Source of the DNA: Pseudomonas knackmussii B13 | Lineage (GTDB): Bacteria > Pseudomonadota > Gammaproteobacteria > Pseudomonadales > Pseudomonadaceae | Reading direction: 5' to 3' | Length of the DNA stretch: 64,000 nt | Assembly (NCBI RefSeq): GCF_000689415.1 | Contig: NZ_HG322950.1 | Coordinates: 3,045,501 to 3,109,500, forward strand | Shown here: positions 26,656-36,619 of the stretch, piece after piece | Position numbering within the stretch: the stretch's first letter is position 1 | Layout: the number at the start of each line of letters is the position of its first letter | Notes under the pieces: generated by a model | What the model saw: only the letters and a program-made list of their open reading frames with translations | Database searches by the model: none | Told to the model about the DNA's origin: nothing | Program-made: the position numbers and the translations under genes

Positions 26656-27819
26656 ATGAGCTATCCGACCCTCAACTTCGGCCTCGGCGAAACCATCGAC
26701 ATGCTGCGTGACTCGGTCTATCAGTTCGCCCAGGCCGAGCTGGCCCCGCGTGCGGCGCAGATCGACCGCGACAACGAGTTCCCCATGGACATGTGGCGCA
26801 AGTTCGGCGACATGGGCCTGCTGGGCATGACCGTGGAAGAGGAGTACGGCGGCACCAACATGGGCTACCTGGCCCACGTGGTGGCGATGGAGGAGATCAG
26901 CCGCGCGTCCGCCTCGGTCGGCCTGTCCTACGGCGCCCACTCCAACCTGTGCCTGAACCAGATCCGCAAGAACGGCACCCACGAGCAGAAGCAGAAGTAC
27001 CTGCCCAAGCTGTGCTCCGGCGAGCACGTCGGCGCGCTGGCCATGAGCGAGCCCAACGCCGGCTCCGACGTGGTGTCGATGAAACTGCGCGCCGACAAGA
27101 AAGGCGACCGCTACGTGCTCAACGGCAACAAGATGTGGATCACCAACGGCCCGGACGCCAACACCTACGTGATCTACGCCAAGACTGACGTCAACGCCGG
27201 CTCGCGCGGCATGACCGCGTTCATCGTCGAGCGCGACTTCAAGGGCTTCTCCCGCCACCAGAAGCTGGACAAGCTCGGCATGCGCGGCTCCAACACCTGC
27301 GAACTGGTGTTCGAAGACGTCGAAGTGCCGGAAGAAAACATCCTTGGCGCCGAAGGCCGTGGCGTGGCCGTGCTGATGAGCGGCCTGGACTACGAACGCA
27401 CCGTGCTCTCCGGCGGCCCGACCGGGATCATGACCGCCTGCATGGACGTGGTGCTGCCCTACGTGCACGAGCGCCAGCAGTTCAAGCAGTCGATCGGCGA
27501 ATTCCAGCTGGTGCAGGGCAAGCTGGCCGACATGTACGCCGGCATGAACGCCTCCAAGTCCTACCTGTACAACGTGGCCAAGGCCTGCGACCGCGGCGAG
27601 GAATCGCGCAAGGATGCCGCCGCGGTGATCCTCTACACCGCCGAAATGGCCACCAAGATGGCCCTGGACACCATCCAGCTGCTCGGCGGCAACGGCTACA
27701 CCAACGAGTACCCGGCCGGCCGCCTGCTGCGCGACGCCAAGCTCTACGAGATCGGCGCCGGCACCAGCGAGATCCGCCGCATGCTGATCGGCCGCGAGCT
27801 GTTCAACGAAACCCGCTGA
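26656..27819 (+). CDS. liuA: Isovaleryl-CoA dehydrogenase
   Basis: 387 aa; ATG 26656 after AAAGGTG. It is an acyl-CoA dehydrogenase throughout: EEISRASASVGLSYGAHSNLC, MSEPNAGSDVVSMKL, MWITNGPDANTYV, and the C-terminal LLGGNGYTNEYPAGRLLRDAKLYEIGAGTSEI. The catalytic Glu is the one in the MSGLDYERTVLSGGPTG segment, the position typical of isovaleryl-CoA dehydrogenases rather than the C-terminal one of medium-chain enzymes. It oxidises isovaleryl-CoA to 3-methylcrotonyl-CoA, passing electrons to ETF. First enzyme gene of liuABCDE. Confidence 0.93.
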   Translation: MSYPTLNFGLGETIDMLRDSVYQFAQAELAPRAAQIDRDNEFPMDMWRKFGDMGLLGMTVEEEYGGTNMGYLAHVVAMEEISRASASVGLSYGAHSNLCLNQIRKNGTHEQKQKYLPKLCSGEHVGALAMSEPNAGSDVVSMKLRADKKGDRYVLNGNKMWITNGPDANTYVIYAKTDVNAGSRGMTAFIVERDFKGFSRHQKLDKLGMRGSNTCELVFEDVEVPEENILGAEGRGVAVLMSGLDYERTVLSGGPTGIMTACMDVVLPYVHERQQFKQSIGEFQLVQGKLADMYAGMNASKSYLYNVAKACDRGEESRKDAAAVILYTAEMATKMALDTIQLLGGNGYTNEYPAGRLLRDAKLYEIGAGTSEIRRMLIGRELFNETR

Positions 27820-27839
27820 ACCCAACCGCTTCTGCCCTT

Positions 27840-27905
27840 GTAGGAGCGAGCTTGCTCGCGAACCCGCCTGACGCCATGGCTGTTCGCGAGCAAGCTCGCT
27901 CCTAC
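27840..27905. repeat. Inverted REP pair between liuA and liuB
   Basis: GTAGGAGCGAGCTTGCTCGC (from 27840) and its exact inverse GCGAGCAAGCTCGCTCCTAC (to 27905), 18 bases apart, inside the operon. Confidence 0.9.
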
Positions 27906-27931
27906 GAAAGAATCCAGCTCGTGGAGACGCC

Positions 27932-29539
27932 ATGACCATCCTCGGCACCCAACTCAACACCCGTTCTCCGGAATACGCCGCCAACGCCGCGACCATGCTG
28001 GAGAACGTCCAGGACCTGCGCGCCCTGCTCGGCCGCATCCATGAAGGCGGCGGCGCCGCCGCCCAGGCCAAGCACACCGCCCGCGGCAAGCTGCTGGTGC
28101 GCGAACGCATCAACCGCCTGCTCGATGCGGGCTCGCCCTTCCTCGAAGTCTCCGCCCTCGCCGCCCATGACGTGTACGGCGAGGACGTCGCCGCCGCCGG
28201 CGTGGTCGCCGGCATCGGCCGCGTCGAAGGCGTGGAATGCATGATTGTCGGCAACGACGCCACGGTTAAGGGCGGCAGCTACTACCCGCTGACCGTGAAG
28301 AAGCACATCCGCGCGCAGACCATCGCCCAGCAGAACCGCCTGCCGTGCATCTACCTGGTGGACTCCGGCGGCGCCAACCTGCCGCGCCAGGACGAGGTCT
28401 TCCCCGACCGCGAGCACTTCGGCCGGATATTCTTCAACCAGGCCAACATGAGCGCCCAGGGCATCCCGCAGATCGCCGTGGTGATGGGCTCCTGCACCGC
28501 CGGCGGCGCCTACGTGCCGGCGATGAGCGACGAGACCATCATGGTGCGCAACCAGGCCACCATCTTCCTCGCCGGCCCGCCGCTGGTGAAGGCCGCCACC
28601 GGTGAGGTGGTCAGCGCCGAGGACCTGGGCGGCGCCGACGTGCACTGCAAGACCTCCGGCGTGGCCGACCACTACGCCGAGGACGACGAGCACGCGCTGG
28701 CCATCGCCCGCCGCTGTATCGCCAACCTCAACTGGACCAAGCAGGGCAAGCTCAACACCCTCGCCCCGCGCGCGCCGCTGTACCCGGCCGAAGAGCTGTA
28801 CGGCGTGATTCCGGTGGACAGCAAGCAGCCCTTCGACGTGCGCGAAATCATCGCCCGCCTGGTCGACGGCAGCGAATTCGACGAGTTCAAGGCGCTGTTC
28901 GGGACCACCCTGGTGTGCGGCTTCGCCCACCTGCACGGCTACCCCGTCGCCATCCTCGCCAACAACGGCATCCTCTTCGCCGAAGCCGCGCAGAAAGGCG
29001 CGCACTTCATCGAACTGGCCTGCCAGCGCGGCATCCCGCTGGTGTTCCTGCAGAACATCACCGGCTTCATGGTCGGCCAGAAATACGAGGCCGGCGGCAT
29101 CGCCAAGCACGGCGCCAAGCTGGTCACGGCGGTCGCCTGCGCCCAGGTGCCGAAGTTCACCGTGATCATCGGCGGCAGCTTCGGCGCCGGTAACTACGGC
29201 ATGTGCGGCCGCGCCTACGACCCGCGCTTCCTGTGGATGTGGCCCAACGCACGCATCGGCGTGATGGGCGGCGAACAGGCCGCAGGCGTCTTGGCCCAGG
29301 TCAAGCGCGAGCAGGCCGAACGCGCCGGCAACGCGCTCTCCGCCGAGGAAGAAGCCAAGATCAAGGCACCGATCCTTGCCCAGTACGAGCGCCAGGGGCA
29401 TCCCTACTATTCCAGCGCCCGCCTGTGGGACGACGGCGTGATCGACCCGGCGCAGACCCGCGAGGTCCTCGCCCTGGCCCTCTCCGCCTCCCTCAACGCG
29501 CCCATCGAGCCGACCCGGTTCGGCGTCTTCCGCATGTAA
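27932..29539 (+). CDS. liuB: Methylcrotonyl-CoA carboxylase, beta (carboxyltransferase) subunit
   Basis: 535 aa; ATG 27932 after GTGGAGACG. Carboxyltransferase N-domain (ARGKLLVRERINRLLDAGSPF, IYLVDSGGANLPRQDEVFPDR) and C-domain (ILANNGILFAEAAQKGAHFIELACQ, NITGFMVGQKYEAGGIAKHGAKLV, GGSFGAGNYGMCGRAYDPRF). The segments match MccB rather than propionyl-CoA carboxylase. With LiuD it carboxylates 3-methylcrotonyl-CoA to 3-methylglutaconyl-CoA using biotin. Normal length. A REP pair separates it from liuA. Confidence 0.93.
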   Translation: MTILGTQLNTRSPEYAANAATMLENVQDLRALLGRIHEGGGAAAQAKHTARGKLLVRERINRLLDAGSPFLEVSALAAHDVYGEDVAAAGVVAGIGRVEGVECMIVGNDATVKGGSYYPLTVKKHIRAQTIAQQNRLPCIYLVDSGGANLPRQDEVFPDREHFGRIFFNQANMSAQGIPQIAVVMGSCTAGGAYVPAMSDETIMVRNQATIFLAGPPLVKAATGEVVSAEDLGGADVHCKTSGVADHYAEDDEHALAIARRCIANLNWTKQGKLNTLAPRAPLYPAEELYGVIPVDSKQPFDVREIIARLVDGSEFDEFKALFGTTLVCGFAHLHGYPVAILANNGILFAEAAQKGAHFIELACQRGIPLVFLQNITGFMVGQKYEAGGIAKHGAKLVTAVACAQVPKFTVIIGGSFGAGNYGMCGRAYDPRFLWMWPNARIGVMGGEQAAGVLAQVKREQAERAGNALSAEEEAKIKAPILAQYERQGHPYYSSARLWDDGVIDPAQTREVLALALSASLNAPIEPTRFGVFRM

Positions 29540-29549
29540 GGCCGCTGCC

Positions 29550-30341
29550 ATGACTGAATTCCAGAACATTCAGCTCGAGATCGACGAGCGCGGCGTGGCC
29601 AGCCTCTGGCTGAATCGCCCGGACAAGAACAACGCCTTCAACGCCCAGACCATCGCCGAGCTGATCCGCGCGCTGGACCTGGTTGCCGACGACGCCAAGG
29701 TGCGCCTGCTGGTCCTGCGCGGCCGTGGCAAGCACTTCTGCGGCGGCGCGGACCTGGCGTGGATGCAGGAAGCGGTCAAGCTGGACTACCAGGGCAACCT
29801 GGCCGACGCCCAGCAACTGGCCGAACTGCTGAACAACCTGCACCTGCTGAAGAAGCCGACCCTCGCCGTGGTGCAGGGCGCGGCCTTCGGCGGCGGCGTG
29901 GGCCTGGTGGCCTGCTGCGACATGGCCCTGGGCAGCGAGCAGGCGCAGTTCTGCCTGTCGGAAGTGCGCATCGGCCTGATCCCGGCGACCATCGGCCCCT
30001 TCGTGACCAAGGCCATCGGCCAGCGCGCGGCCACCCGCTACGCGCTCACCGCCGAGCGCTTCGGCGGCCAGCGCGCCCGCGAGCTGGGCCTGCTGGACGA
30101 GTGCTACGCAGCCGAAGAACTCGACGAGAAGGTCGAGGCCTGGATCGCCAACCTGCTGAACAACAGTCCGGCCGCGCTGGTGGCCTGCAAGGCGCTGTTC
30201 CAGGAGATCGGCGCCGGCGAGCTGAGCCCCAACCTGCGCCGCTACACCGAAGCCGCCATCGCCCGCATCCGCATCAGCCCCGAGGGGCAGGAAGGCCTGC
30301 ACGCCTTCCTCGAGAAGCGCAAGCCGGCCTGGCAGAACTGA
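29550..30341 (+). CDS. liuC: 3-Methylglutaconyl-CoA hydratase
   Basis: 263 aa; ATG 29550, 10 bases after the liuB stop. Crotonase fold with the oxyanion-hole segments RGRGKHFCGGADLAWMQ (about 58-74) and GAAFGGGVGLVACCDMALGSEQAQFCLSEVRIGLIPATI (about 108-146), the latter holding the catalytic acid. ADLAWM is typical of methylglutaconyl-CoA hydratases. It makes HMG-CoA for LiuE. Confidence 0.92.
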   Translation: MTEFQNIQLEIDERGVASLWLNRPDKNNAFNAQTIAELIRALDLVADDAKVRLLVLRGRGKHFCGGADLAWMQEAVKLDYQGNLADAQQLAELLNNLHLLKKPTLAVVQGAAFGGGVGLVACCDMALGSEQAQFCLSEVRIGLIPATIGPFVTKAIGQRAATRYALTAERFGGQRARELGLLDECYAAEELDEKVEAWIANLLNNSPAALVACKALFQEIGAGELSPNLRRYTEAAIARIRISPEGQEGLHAFLEKRKPAWQN

Positions 30342-30368
30342 GCCGCCACCACATCAGGAGCTAGAACA

Positions 30369-32324
30369 ATGATTACGACCCTACTGGTGGCCAACCGCGG
30401 CGAGATCGCCTGCCGGGTGATGCGCACCGCCAAGGCCCTGGGCCTGACCACCGTGGCCGTGCACAGCGCCACCGACCGCAACGCCCGCCATGTCGAAGAG
30501 GCGGACATCGCCATCGACCTGGGCGGCGCCAAGCCGGCCGAGTCCTACCTGCGCGCCGATGCCGTGCTCGCTGCGGCGAAAGCCGCCGGCGCCCAGGCCA
30601 TCCACCCCGGCTACGGCTTCCTCTCCGAGAACGCCGGCTTCGCCCGCGCCTGCGAAGAGGCCGGCCTGGTATTCCTCGGCCCGCCGGCCAGCGCCATCGA
30701 CGCCATGGGCAGCAAGTCCGCGGCCAAGGCGCTGATGGAAGACGCCGGCGTGCCCCTGGTGCCCGGCTACCACGGCGAAGCCCAGGACTATGCGACCTTC
30801 CAGCGCGAAGCCGCGCGCATCGGCTACCCGGTGCTGCTCAAGGCTGCCGCCGGCGGTGGCGGCAAGGGCATGAAGGTGGTCGAGCGCGAAAGCGAACTGG
30901 CCGAAGCCCTGGAATCCGCCCAGCGCGAAGCCCAGTCCGGCTTCGGCGACTCGCGCATGCTGGTCGAGAAGTACCTGACCAAGCCGCGCCACGTGGAAAT
31001 CCAGGTGTTCGCCGACAAGCACGGCAACTGCCTGTACCTCAACGAGCGCGACTGCTCGATCCAGCGCCGCCACCAGAAAGTGGTCGAGGAAGCGCCTGCC
31101 CCCGGCCTCTCCGTCGAACTGCGTCGCGGCATGGGCGAAGCCGCCGTGCGCGCCGCCCAGGCCATCGGCTACGTCGGCGCCGGCACCGTGGAATTCCTCT
31201 ACGACGAAGGCAGCAACCAGTTCTTCTTCATGGAGATGAACACCCGCCTGCAGGTGGAGCACCCGGTCACCGAAGCCATCACCGGCCTGGACCTGGTGGC
31301 CTGGCAGATCCGCGTCGCCCGCGGCGAGCCGCTGCCGATCACCCAGGAGCAGGTGCCGCTGAATGGCCACGCCATCGAAGTGCGGCTGTACGCCGAGGAC
31401 CCGGAGGGCGGCTTCCTGCCCGCCAGCGGCCACCTCGCGCTGTACCGCGAACCGCCGGCCGGCCCTGGCCGCCGCGTCGACAGCGGCATCCGCGAAGGCG
31501 ACGAGATCTCGCCGTTCTACGATCCCATGCTGGCCAAGCTGATCGCCTGGGGCGAGAACCGCGAGGAAGCCCGCCAGCGCCTGCTGTCGATGCTCTGCGA
31601 AACCGCTGTCGGCGGCTTCAAGACCAACCTGGCGTTCCTCCGCCGCGTACTGGCCCACCCGGCCTTCGCCGCCGCCGAGCTGGACACCGGCTTCATCGCC
31701 CGTCACCAGGAGCAACTGCTGCCGGCCGCCAGCGCGCTGCCGGAAACCTTCTGGCAACTGGCCGGCGAAGCCTGGGCACAGAGCGAAGCCGAGCGCGTGC
31801 GCGGCGACGACGCCCACTCGCCATGGAGCGCCCGCGACGGCTGGCGCAGCGGCCTGCCGGGGGAAACCGACCTGCACCTGCTGGCCAAGGGCGAATCCCA
31901 GGTGGTGCGCCTGCGTCACGCCGACGGCGTGCGTGGCGCGACCCTGAACGGCGAATGGCTGGACGTGGCGATCGGCGGGGTCCGTCGTCGTCATCTGGCG
32001 CTGCGCCAGGGCGACAGCCTGTACCTGGAGTGGAACGGCGAGCTAGTGCCGGTGCGCCGCTTCGACGCCATCGCCGAAGCAGAAGCCGCCCACGCGCATC
32101 ATGGTGGCCTGGGCGCGCCCATGAACGGCAGCATCGTGCGCATCCTGGTCGAGCCCGGCCAGGTCGTGGAAGCCGGCGCCGCCCTGGTGGTGCTGGAAGC
32201 CATGAAGATGGAACACAGCATTCGCGCGCCGCACGCCGGCGTGGTGAAATCGCTGTATTGCCGCGAAGGCGAGCTGGTTTCCGAAGGCACGTCGCTGGTG
32301 GAGCTGGAAGAAGCGTCGGCATAA
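30369..32324 (+). CDS. liuD: Methylcrotonyl-CoA carboxylase, alpha (biotin) subunit
   Basis: 651 aa; ATG 30369 after AGGAGCTAG. Biotin carboxylase N-domain (LVANRGEIACRVMRTAKALG), ATP-grasp (LLKAAAGGGGKGMKVV, EFLYDE...FFMEMNTRLQVEHPVTE), C-domain (FYDPMLAKLIAWGENREEA), a linker BT domain, and a C-terminal biotinyl domain with VLEAMKMEHSIRAPHAG, where the Lys carries biotin. It carboxylates biotin using ATP and bicarbonate for the LiuB transferase. Confidence 0.93.
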   Translation: MITTLLVANRGEIACRVMRTAKALGLTTVAVHSATDRNARHVEEADIAIDLGGAKPAESYLRADAVLAAAKAAGAQAIHPGYGFLSENAGFARACEEAGLVFLGPPASAIDAMGSKSAAKALMEDAGVPLVPGYHGEAQDYATFQREAARIGYPVLLKAAAGGGGKGMKVVERESELAEALESAQREAQSGFGDSRMLVEKYLTKPRHVEIQVFADKHGNCLYLNERDCSIQRRHQKVVEEAPAPGLSVELRRGMGEAAVRAAQAIGYVGAGTVEFLYDEGSNQFFFMEMNTRLQVEHPVTEAITGLDLVAWQIRVARGEPLPITQEQVPLNGHAIEVRLYAEDPEGGFLPASGHLALYREPPAGPGRRVDSGIREGDEISPFYDPMLAKLIAWGENREEARQRLLSMLCETAVGGFKTNLAFLRRVLAHPAFAAAELDTGFIARHQEQLLPAASALPETFWQLAGEAWAQSEAERVRGDDAHSPWSARDGWRSGLPGETDLHLLAKGESQVVRLRHADGVRGATLNGEWLDVAIGGVRRRHLALRQGDSLYLEWNGELVPVRRFDAIAEAEAAHAHHGGLGAPMNGSIVRILVEPGQVVEAGAALVVLEAMKMEHSIRAPHAGVVKSLYCREGELVSEGTSLVELEEASA

Positions 32325-32343
32325 CTCCGGCGCCCCGTTCTTC

Positions 32344-32423
32344 GTAGGAGCGAGCTTGCTCGCGAACGCGTCGCACCATGAGCGTCCGGTGTGAAGCGGG
32401 TTCGCGAGCAAGCTCGCTCCTAC
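32344..32423. repeat. Inverted REP pair between liuD and liuE
   Basis: GTAGGAGCGAGCTTGCTCGC from 32344 and its inverse GCGAGCAAGCTCGCTCCTAC ending 32423. Confidence 0.9.
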
Positions 32424-32464
32424 AGGGGAAATTGCCCTTCGCCTGAACCTGAAGAGGACTATTC

Positions 32465-33367
32465 ATGACTCTGCCAACATCCGTCCGCCTGGTCGAAGTC
32501 GGCCCGCGCGACGGCCTGCAGAACGAGAAGCAGCCCATCAGCGTCGCCGACAAGGTACGCCTGGTGGACGACCTGACCGCCGCCGGCCTCGCCTACGTCG
32601 AAGTCGGCAGCTTCGTCTCGCCCAAATGGGTGCCGCAGATGGCCGGCTCGGCCGAAGTCTTCGCCGGCATCCAGCAGAAACCGGGCATCACCTACGCCGC
32701 CCTGGCGCCCAACCTGAAGGGCTTCGAAGCCGCGCTGGAAGCCGGCGTGAAGGAAGTCGCGGTGTTCGCCGCTGCTTCCGAAGCCTTCTCGCAGAAGAAC
32801 ATCAACTGCTCGATCAAGGAGAGCCTGGAGCGCTTCGTGCCGGTGATGGACGCCGCGCGCGAGCACGACATCCGCGTGCGCGGCTACGTCTCCTGCGTGC
32901 TGGGCTGCCCCTACCAGGGCGAGGTGGACCTGCAGCAGGTCGCTGCCGTCGCCGCCGAACTGGATGCGATGGGCTGCTATGAAGTCTCGCTGGGCGACAC
33001 CATCGGCGTCGGCACCGCCGGCGCGTCGCGCAAGATGTTCGAAGTGGTCGGTGCGCGCGTGCCGCGCGAGCGCCTTGCCGGGCACTTCCACGACACCTAC
33101 GGCCAGGCCCTGGCGAACATCTACGCCAGCCTGCTGGAAGGCATCGCGGTGTTCGACAGCTCGGTCGCCGGCCTCGGCGGCTGCCCCTACGCCAAGGGCG
33201 CCACCGGCAACGTCGCCACCGAAGACGTGCTCTACCTGCTCAACGGCCTGGGCATCCACACCGGCATTGACCTGGACAAGCTGATCGACGCCGGCCAACG
33301 CATCTGCACGGTGCTCGACAAGCCCAACGGCTCGCGCGTGGCCCGCGCGCGCCTGGCAAAAGCCTGA
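32465..33367 (+). CDS. liuE: Hydroxymethylglutaryl-CoA lyase
   Basis: 300 aa; ATG 32465 after GAAGAGGAC. HMGL-like TIM barrel with VRLVEVGPRDGLQNEKQ (metal site), LAPNLKGFEAAL, GYVSCVLGCPYQG, LAGHFHDTYGQALAN (metal His pair) and the Cys loop GLGGCPYAKGATGNVATEDV. It cleaves HMG-CoA into acetyl-CoA and acetoacetate. The acetoacetate can be taken up by the acetoacetyl-CoA synthetase encoded at 38907, which makes this neighbourhood metabolically continuous. Confidence 0.93.
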   Translation: MTLPTSVRLVEVGPRDGLQNEKQPISVADKVRLVDDLTAAGLAYVEVGSFVSPKWVPQMAGSAEVFAGIQQKPGITYAALAPNLKGFEAALEAGVKEVAVFAAASEAFSQKNINCSIKESLERFVPVMDAAREHDIRVRGYVSCVLGCPYQGEVDLQQVAAVAAELDAMGCYEVSLGDTIGVGTAGASRKMFEVVGARVPRERLAGHFHDTYGQALANIYASLLEGIAVFDSSVAGLGGCPYAKGATGNVATEDVLYLLNGLGIHTGIDLDKLIDAGQRICTVLDKPNGSRVARARLAKA

Positions 33368-33377
33368 TCCCAACCTT

Positions 33378-33469
33378 GTAGGAGCGGACCTTGTCCGCGA
33401 TTCGCGGGCATGGCCCGCTCCTACAGGGGTATGGAGGTTGAGATTTTCGCGGATAAGATCCGCTCCTAC
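33378..33469. repeat. REP cluster after liuE (contains the intact IS110 target sequence)
   Basis: GTAGGAGCGGACCTTGTCCGCG, then CGCGGGCATGGCCCGCTCCTACAGG, then an opposed unit TCGCGGATAAGATCCGCTCCTAC. The middle unit is identical across the junction to the REP broken by the IS110 element at 2232/3402. Confidence 0.88.
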
Positions 33470-33564
33470 GAATAACCGCTCCGCTCGCCGACCCTCCCTG
33501 CTGACCCGCCCACCACATCCCGGTAGAGTGCGCCCTCGTGTTTCCTTTCGCGGCCGGGCCGAGC

Positions 33565-34989
<1,425 letters not shown>

Positions 34990-34999
34990 TTTAGAGACT

Positions 35000-35073
35000 T
35001 GTCTACGTTTTGAGACTTGGACGATTCCGCTGAATCCTGGGGCGAACTCAAGTTCTGTCTCCGTTTAGAGACA
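35000..35073 (+). promoter_or_regulatory. Putative HbcR upstream activating sites (two copies)
   Basis: TGTCTACGTTTTGAGACT (35000-35017) and TGTCTCCGTTTAGAGACA (35056-35073) share the inverted-repeat form TGTCT-n-CGTTT-n-GAGAC. The second copy has perfect arms TGTCTC/GAGACA. Centres are 56 bases apart, about 100 and 155 bases upstream of the sigma54 start site, the normal range for enhancer sites. Confidence 0.75.
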
Positions 35074-35135
35074 AAATAGTTTCCTCAAGCACCAATAGAT
35101 TATAAATATCCTTTAAAAACAAATACTTAAGACAC

Positions 35136-35151
35136 TGGCACGGTTCTCGCT
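35136..35151 (+). promoter_or_regulatory. Sigma54 (-24/-12) promoter of the hbc operon
   Basis: TGGCAC-ggttc-TCGCT: GG at 35137-35138 and GC at 35149-35150 with the obligatory 10 bases between. One difference from consensus (TCGCT for TTGCT). It lies 130 bases before the porin start in an AT-rich stretch. Confidence 0.85.
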
Positions 35152-35281
35152 ATGTCGCCACCTGCGGCCATCCGCCGCACGCCGACATAACAACAACCAA
35201 CGACGTCCGCGTCCGAACGCTACCCACGGGGTCATCGGCCCACCCCGGTTCGTGATGCGCAACGCCAGGAGTCCCCGCCCC

Positions 35282-36547
35282 ATGAGCCCTTCCCCGCTCG
35301 CCCGTGCCACCGCCCTCGCCGCCCTTGGCGCCAGCCTGGGCGTCCCGCTGCAGGCCCACGCCGAGTTCATCGCCGACAGCAAGGCCAGCCTCGAACTGCG
35401 TAATTTCTACTTCAACCGTGACTTCCGCCAGGAAGCCGCCCCCCAGTCGAAACAGGAAGAGTGGGCGCAGGGTTTCCTGCTGCGCTACGAGTCCGGCTAC
35501 ACCGACGGCCCGGTCGGCTTCGGCGTCGACGCCCTCGGCCTGCTCGGCGTGAAGCTCGACTCCAGCCCCGACCGCGCCGGCTCCGGCCTGCTGCCGCGCG
35601 ACCGCGAGAAGGTCAACGGCGCCGCCGACGACTACAGCGAACTCGGCCTGACCGCCAAGCTGCGCGCCTCGAAGAGCGTGCTCAAGATCGGCACCCTGCT
35701 GCCCAAGCTGCCTACCGTCCTGGCCAACGACAGCCGCCTGCTGCCGCAGACCTTCCAGGGTGCCTACCTGAACTCCGCCGAGTTCGCCGGGCTGAATATC
35801 GATGCCGGCCAGCTGCGCCAGGTGAGCCAGCGCGACTCCTCGGACAGCGAGGACATGACCGTCACCACCGGCAGCGCACGCGGCATCGTCGCCAGCGGCA
35901 CCAGCGACCGCTTCGACTTCGGAGGCCTGACCTACCAGTGGACGCCGCAGCTGAGCACCGCCTACCACTACGCGAAGCTCGAGGACCTCTACGACCAGCA
36001 CGTGCTCAACCTGGTCCACGTGCTGCCGATCGCCCAGGGCCAGTCGCTGAAGACCGACCTGCGCTACGCCCGCTCGGAAGACGATGGCCGCAGCAACGTC
36101 GACAACCGAGCCTTCGGTGCCATGCTCACCTACAAGCTCGGGGCACATGCTTTCGGCGCCGGCTACCAGTCCATGAGCGGCGACACCGGCTATGCCTACA
36201 TCGGCGGCACTGACGCCTTCCTGGTCAACTTCGTGCAGATCGGCGACTTCGCCAACCGCGACGAGAAGTCCTGGCAGGCGCGCTACGACTACGACTTCGC
36301 CGCCCTCGGCGTGCCGGGCCTGACCTTCATGACCCGCTACCTGTCCGGCGACAACATCGAGCTGGGCGCCGGCAAGCCCGAAGGCGAGGAATGGGAACGC
36401 GATACCGACATCGGCTACGTGGTGCAGAGCGGTCCGCTGAAGAACTTCGGCGTGAAATGGCGCAATGCGGCCGTGCGTTCGAGCCACTTCGGCAACGACC
36501 TGGACGAGAACCGCCTGATCCTCAGCTACGTGCTGCCGCTCTGGTAA
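35282..36547 (+). CDS. OprD-family outer-membrane porin (3-hydroxybutyrate cluster)
   Basis: 421 aa from ATG 35282, ten bases after CAGGAG; an ATG at 35255 would give a poorer signal peptide. Signal peptide MSPSPLARATALAALGASLGVPLQAHA, then the OprD hallmark FIADSKASLELRNFYFNRDFR, WAQGFLLRYESGYTDGPVGFGVDALG, MTRYLSG and a strand pattern ending in a terminal aromatic (LPLW). OprD porins pass small carboxylates or basic amino acids. Its place behind the HbcR-type sites and ahead of the permease and bdhA suggests 3-hydroxybutyrate or a related acid. P. aeruginosa, as I recall, has no porin at this spot. Confidence 0.88.
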   Translation: MSPSPLARATALAALGASLGVPLQAHAEFIADSKASLELRNFYFNRDFRQEAAPQSKQEEWAQGFLLRYESGYTDGPVGFGVDALGLLGVKLDSSPDRAGSGLLPRDREKVNGAADDYSELGLTAKLRASKSVLKIGTLLPKLPTVLANDSRLLPQTFQGAYLNSAEFAGLNIDAGQLRQVSQRDSSDSEDMTVTTGSARGIVASGTSDRFDFGGLTYQWTPQLSTAYHYAKLEDLYDQHVLNLVHVLPIAQGQSLKTDLRYARSEDDGRSNVDNRAFGAMLTYKLGAHAFGAGYQSMSGDTGYAYIGGTDAFLVNFVQIGDFANRDEKSWQARYDYDFAALGVPGLTFMTRYLSGDNIELGAGKPEGEEWERDTDIGYVVQSGPLKNFGVKWRNAAVRSSHFGNDLDENRLILSYVLPLW

Positions 36548-36619
36548 GCCGCGCGCCGCAACCCGTACAACAATAACCACGCGCGGCTCGCACGCCGCGC
36601 GACCCAGGAGAACCGCCCC

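Noticed and set aside
33378..33469. Intrinsic terminator after liuE
   Set aside because: The hairpins are REP units without T runs; they may stabilise RNA but are not clear terminators.
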